Source: Blastocatellia bacterium (GTDB lineage: Bacteria; Acidobacteriota; Blastocatellia; Pyrinomonadales; Pyrinomonadaceae). From it: a stretch of DNA of 8,444 bases. The notes beneath the pieces were generated by a model. The model was not told the DNA's origin. It was given only the letters and a program-made list of their open reading frames with translations, and searched no databases. The DNA lies in contig PSRF01000156.1 in NCBI GenBank assembly GCA_003175865.1, forward strand, positions 1 to 8,444, written 5' to 3'. The position numbers and the translations under genes are program-made. Shown in pieces: positions 6,206 through 8,444 of the stretch. The number at the start of each line of letters is the position of its first letter. Position 1 is the stretch's first letter.

Positions 6206-7396
6206 CTATCGTACGTAAATTGGGTTCGAAATGATCCATGGTTGATCACCGACCGGTCGACCAAGCTGGGGTAAGTACACTTCCACTCTGTAGACACCCT
6301 TCTCTTTTACCTCAAACTCTTTGAAGGTAATCTGACCATCGTTGCCGATTGCGCTTCCATCTTTTACTAACCTGATGCTACCAGCAACCGGTAAAGCAAT
6401 CTCAAGACGTGTGTTCTGAGTCAGCGCTATTTCGTCGCCCTGGATGCGGTTCTCCGCTCCATTTTTTGCCGTAAACCGGAAGCCTGAAGTATCCCCAAAT
6501 AGGTCGAAACCGATGAAACAGTGACCTTCTCTGAGCGCCGCAAGCAGATTAGTCTGGTCGAGTTTCTGATCAGTTGGAAGTAGCACATGTAAACGTACGA
6601 GGTGAAAACTTGTTGGATAAGGATCAAGCTGCAATCCCACAAGCGTTTTGCCGGAGCTGTCGATTAAAGAGAGACCAATATTTGCATGAGCATCATTTCC
6701 CGCGAGCCCAATGACTTTACGCGTCGTTAATAGCTGATCCCAGCGCCGTAGGTTCTCGTCTGGACGTTTGTAAAAACTCGCGAACAGCAGATCTGGATAA
6801 CTTCGATGTGACCAGAGCACGTCGAAGAATGCGACGATGGGATTAATCTGTCTCGCATTTGAATAGACGTTGTACACCTCTATTCCGTCATACGCGGTGC
6901 TTTGCCACGATTTGAAACTCTCAGGATAAGCGACTATTCCAACCTGCCCAGGAAGGTTACGTTGGGAGCTTTGACCTGATAAATCAGCAAAAGGCGTTCC
7001 GGGTAGGACAAGCAGACGGTCGTCGTTAGGCAAACTGACCTCGTTGCCATTTACGAATAACACGCCACCGTGGTCACCCTTCAGAGTCATCTCCGCGGTA
7101 TCGAAGTCTTTCTCCTTGTGTTCGGTCATGATCACGAACTGGAGCTGATTAGCTTGTGCTGCGGAAATGATGTCGGCGAACTGACCACTACTATGACCAC
7201 CTAAGAACGAATGAACATGCGCAACGCCCCGATACTCTTTATAGCCTTGATCCGTTTCCAGGACGTTGTGCTTGGAATTTGCGAGCTGAATTGCGGAATT
7301 GAGCTTGTGCAGTTTGTAACGCCGGTAAGCGAAGGGAATCTGCGAAACCAACATCAAGAGAAGGAGGACAAGGAGAACTTTCTTTACTCGCTTCAT
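6206..7396 (-). CDS. membrane-anchored PHP-domain metallohydrolase
   Basis: A 396-residue protein with an N-terminal membrane anchor or uncleaved signal (residues 5-23, preceded by KRVKK), so the rest should lie outside the cytoplasmic membrane. The PHP metal-binding motifs of the phosphoesterase superfamily follow. They are VAHVHS (His60, His62), with His68 close by; TEH (Glu92, His93); NGNEVS (Glu119); and GNDAHAN (Asp235, His237). The expected third motif, usually 'AHP', reads VAYPES here, with Tyr157 in the place of His. About 320-396 form a beta-sandwich tail ending in 'PWIISNPIYV', which I recall from many uncharacterised bacterial PHP proteins. Reaction and substrate are unknown; PHP enzymes cleave phosphoesters or related bonds. 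It begins 25 bases after the Dabb gene and has no clear ribosome binding site, suggesting co-transcription and perhaps translational coupling. Confidence 0.88.
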   Translation of the reverse strand: MKRVKKVLLVLLLLMLVSQIPFAYRRYKLHKLNSAIQLANSKHNVLETDQGYKEYRGVAHVHSFLGGHSSGQFADIISAAQANQLQFVIMTEHKEKDFDTAEMTLKGDHGGVLFVNGNEVSLPNDDRLLVLPGTPFADLSGQSSQRNLPGQVGIVAYPESFKSWQSTAYDGIEVYNVYSNARQINPIVAFFDVLWSHRSYPDLLFASFYKRPDENLRRWDQLLTTRKVIGLAGNDAHANIGLSLIDSSGKTLVGLQLDPYPTSFHLVRLHVLLPTDQKLDQTNLLAALREGHCFIGFDLFGDTSGFRFTAKNGAENRIQGDEIALTQNTRLEIALPVAGSIRLVKDGSAIGNDGQITFKEFEVKEKGVYRVEVYLPQLGRPVGDQPWIISNPIYVR

Positions 7397-7421
7397 CTAA
7401 TCAACTATGACTCGCGTGTGT

Positions 7422-7712
7422 TCAACTGATGAAGTCGACAGAGGCGACGTGTTCGCTGATGCTTCTTCCAAACTCGGCAACCTTCACGTGTTCTGGATGG
7501 ATTGTGTAGGTGTCGAGTCCAGCACGGTCATCGAAGAAAGCCACGAGTCCAGTGTCGTAGGAACGGGCGAGGTGCAGGATGTCGAAGCCGACGGACAGAC
7601 TCCTTATTTCCGGTATTTGAGATTGTAGGCTGCGCAAGAGGTTCACATGCTCCTCGCGGGCGAATTGCTCCACGTCTGCGCGATACTTCCAGACAACAAT
7701 GTGTGTCAGCAT
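7422..7712 (-). CDS. Dabb (stress-responsive alpha/beta-barrel) domain protein
   Basis: A 96-residue single-domain cytoplasmic protein with the dimeric alpha/beta-barrel ferredoxin-like fold. Diagnostic features in order are 'LTHIVVWKY' (2-10, first strand), His22 in the first helix, 'IPEIRSLSVGFD' (33-44, second strand), 'RSYDTGLVAFFDD' (50-62, third strand) and 'LDTYTIHPEHVKV' (66-78), the conserved 'YxxHPxH' helix. The family includes plant stress proteins, polyketide cyclases and many bacterial proteins of unknown role; none of its enzymes is clearly matched here. The start is supported by AGGAAG on the minus strand, 5 bases before the ATG. It is the first gene of a likely two-gene operon with the PHP hydrolase, 137 bases after the end of the secreted-protein gene at 7850-8392. 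Confidence 0.92.
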   Translation of the reverse strand: MLTHIVVWKYRADVEQFAREEHVNLLRSLQSQIPEIRSLSVGFDILHLARSYDTGLVAFFDDRAGLDTYTIHPEHVKVAEFGRSISEHVASVDFIS

Positions 7713-7776
7713 TTGTTCTTCCTGGCCGAAGGTTTAAAAAAGATTTTCTTCTTCAGCATTTGCCGCGATTCGACGT

Positions 7777-7841
7777 GATTTTAAGATTTAAGACTCGAGG
7801 TTCAAAGACTGACTCAGGCAATCAAAAATCTAAAATCAAAC
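7777..7841. repeat. short heptamer repeats forming an inverted repeat
   Basis: GATTTTAAGATTT (7777-7789) and AAATCTAAAATC (7826-7837) are inverted arms differing by one bulged base, around a 36-base loop. The right side reads as three 7-base units, ATCAAAA, ATCTAAA and ATCAAAC (7821-7841); the left side repeats GATTT with the same 7-base spacing. The repeat lies in the gap between two leftward genes. No T-tract supports a classical terminator. Confidence 0.5.
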
Positions 7842-7849
7842 TTATCGAA

Positions 7850-8392
7850 CTACTCTTCGCCTCGCAGTAATTTTAGTTCATGAATGAGATCACCGATCGC
7901 ATCGGCGGAGTAGAGTACCTTTCTGGACCTCCAGATGATTCTTGGAGGTATTTGCAATTCCGGCACGCCTTTCACAATAACAAACAACTCACCGTAAGGA
8001 TACGTGGTATCAAGAATGCGACGATATTCAAGCAGGTTAAAGAAGATCACATAATCCGCGTTTGATAAATCTCTTGCTGCCGTCAAGCTACCGTATTTCT
8101 GCATGTAGCGATTGAGCCTTTTTGAAATTGTAGTGTAGACCCATTGTAAGCGGCCGCTTGGATGCGGATCGGACCTCAATACCATCTCAATTATCTCTCG
8201 CTCGTTATCGTCGGCATTTACAATGGCCGATCGGAGTACGATAAGCAAAGCACTATGTTTGTCGCGCAGTTCGTTGAGAGAGTTTTGCGAATGATCAGTT
8301 CGCGCAATGGGGGTGGCTATCTGCGCCGCAGCAGAGTTAGCAACTACAAACGTTACCGCAATAACGATGACCAGAGTAAGGAGCAGCTTCAC
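7850..8392 (-). CDS. small secreted protein of unknown function
   Basis: A 180-residue exported protein with a signal peptide at about 1-23 (cleavage near NSAAA-QIA). The only start available is a GTG at 8392: a stop codon lies in frame seven codons upstream and no ATG intervenes. The ribosome binding site is weak (GGA, 3 bases before the GTG). The mature part has a helical first half, 'SLNELRDKHSALLIVLRSAIV' to 'NEREIIEMVLRSDPH'. The alpha/beta second half contains 'ADYVIFFNLLEYRR' (112-125), 'YGELFVIVKG' (133-142), 'PRIIWRSRKV' (150-159) and a closing helix 'ADAIGDLIHELKLLRG' (163-178). That pattern of a predicted exposed strand, a second strand, 'xxWRSRK', then a C-terminal helix recalls small envelope proteins of Acidobacteriota, but I recognise no family. 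No cysteine and no lipobox are present. It lies upstream of the Dabb-PHP pair in the same direction; co-transcription is possible but the gap is 137 bases. Confidence 0.82.
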   Translation of the reverse strand: MKLLLTLVIVIAVTFVVANSAAAQIATPIARTDHSQNSLNELRDKHSALLIVLRSAIVNADDNEREIIEMVLRSDPHPSGRLQWVYTTISKRLNRYMQKYGSLTAARDLSNADYVIFFNLLEYRRILDTTYPYGELFVIVKGVPELQIPPRIIWRSRKVLYSADAIGDLIHELKLLRGEE

Positions 8393-8444
8393 AGTTCCGT
8401 GATCAACTGATTAATCTTCAAAGGCATTTGTGGTGATTTGACCT

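Noticed and set aside
6106..6297. 63-codon minus-strand frame overlapping the ncRNA terminators and the end of the PHP gene
   Set aside because: It overlaps the PHP gene in another frame and covers strong hairpins; no start signal or motif.
7502..7870. 122-codon + strand reading frame across the Dabb gene
   Set aside because: It is antisense to the confidently identified Dabb gene, is very rich in Arg and Cys, and has no family resemblance.

Overview
The window looks like a stretch of a free-living, metabolically ordinary bacterial chromosome of moderate G+C. The best guess is Acidobacteriota (Blastocatellia/Pyrinomonadales type). This is an inference from the mix of a secreted prolyl oligopeptidase, several small signal-peptide proteins of the 'FxGTWxLDxxKS' and 'VNATVVKKGSYDVKF' kinds, and long non-coding gaps between genes. 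No phage, transposon, CRISPR, tRNA or rRNA is visible.

Layout, left to right. A secreted S9A prolyl oligopeptidase (+) is convergent with a cytoplasmic aldo/keto reductase (-). A small secreted protein of unknown function (-) follows, ending at a rho-independent terminator that has a competing overlapping hairpin. A 607-base gene-free divergent region then separates it from a secreted glycine-rich lipocalin-like protein (+). That gene converges, over a shared hairpin, with an AlkA/OGG-type DNA glycosylase (-). Next is a 372-base gap that contains the most interesting object in the window: a near-consensus promoter, about 210-240 nt of well-folded sequence including a three-way junction, and two tandem intrinsic terminators, all on the + strand. 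I read this as an undescribed or unrecognised structured non-coding RNA gene. To its right is a leftward block: a small secreted unknown protein, a Dabb (stress-responsive alpha/beta-barrel) protein, and a membrane-anchored PHP-domain metallohydrolase only 25 bases after the Dabb gene.

How the genes work together: only the Dabb-PHP pair looks like an operon. The rest are singly transcribed genes. The common theme is export: the peptidase, three small proteins of unknown role and the PHP protein all carry N-terminal signal or anchor sequences. The ncRNA gene and the DNA glycosylase gene appear to be fired from back-to-back promoters whose -35 boxes form an inverted repeat.
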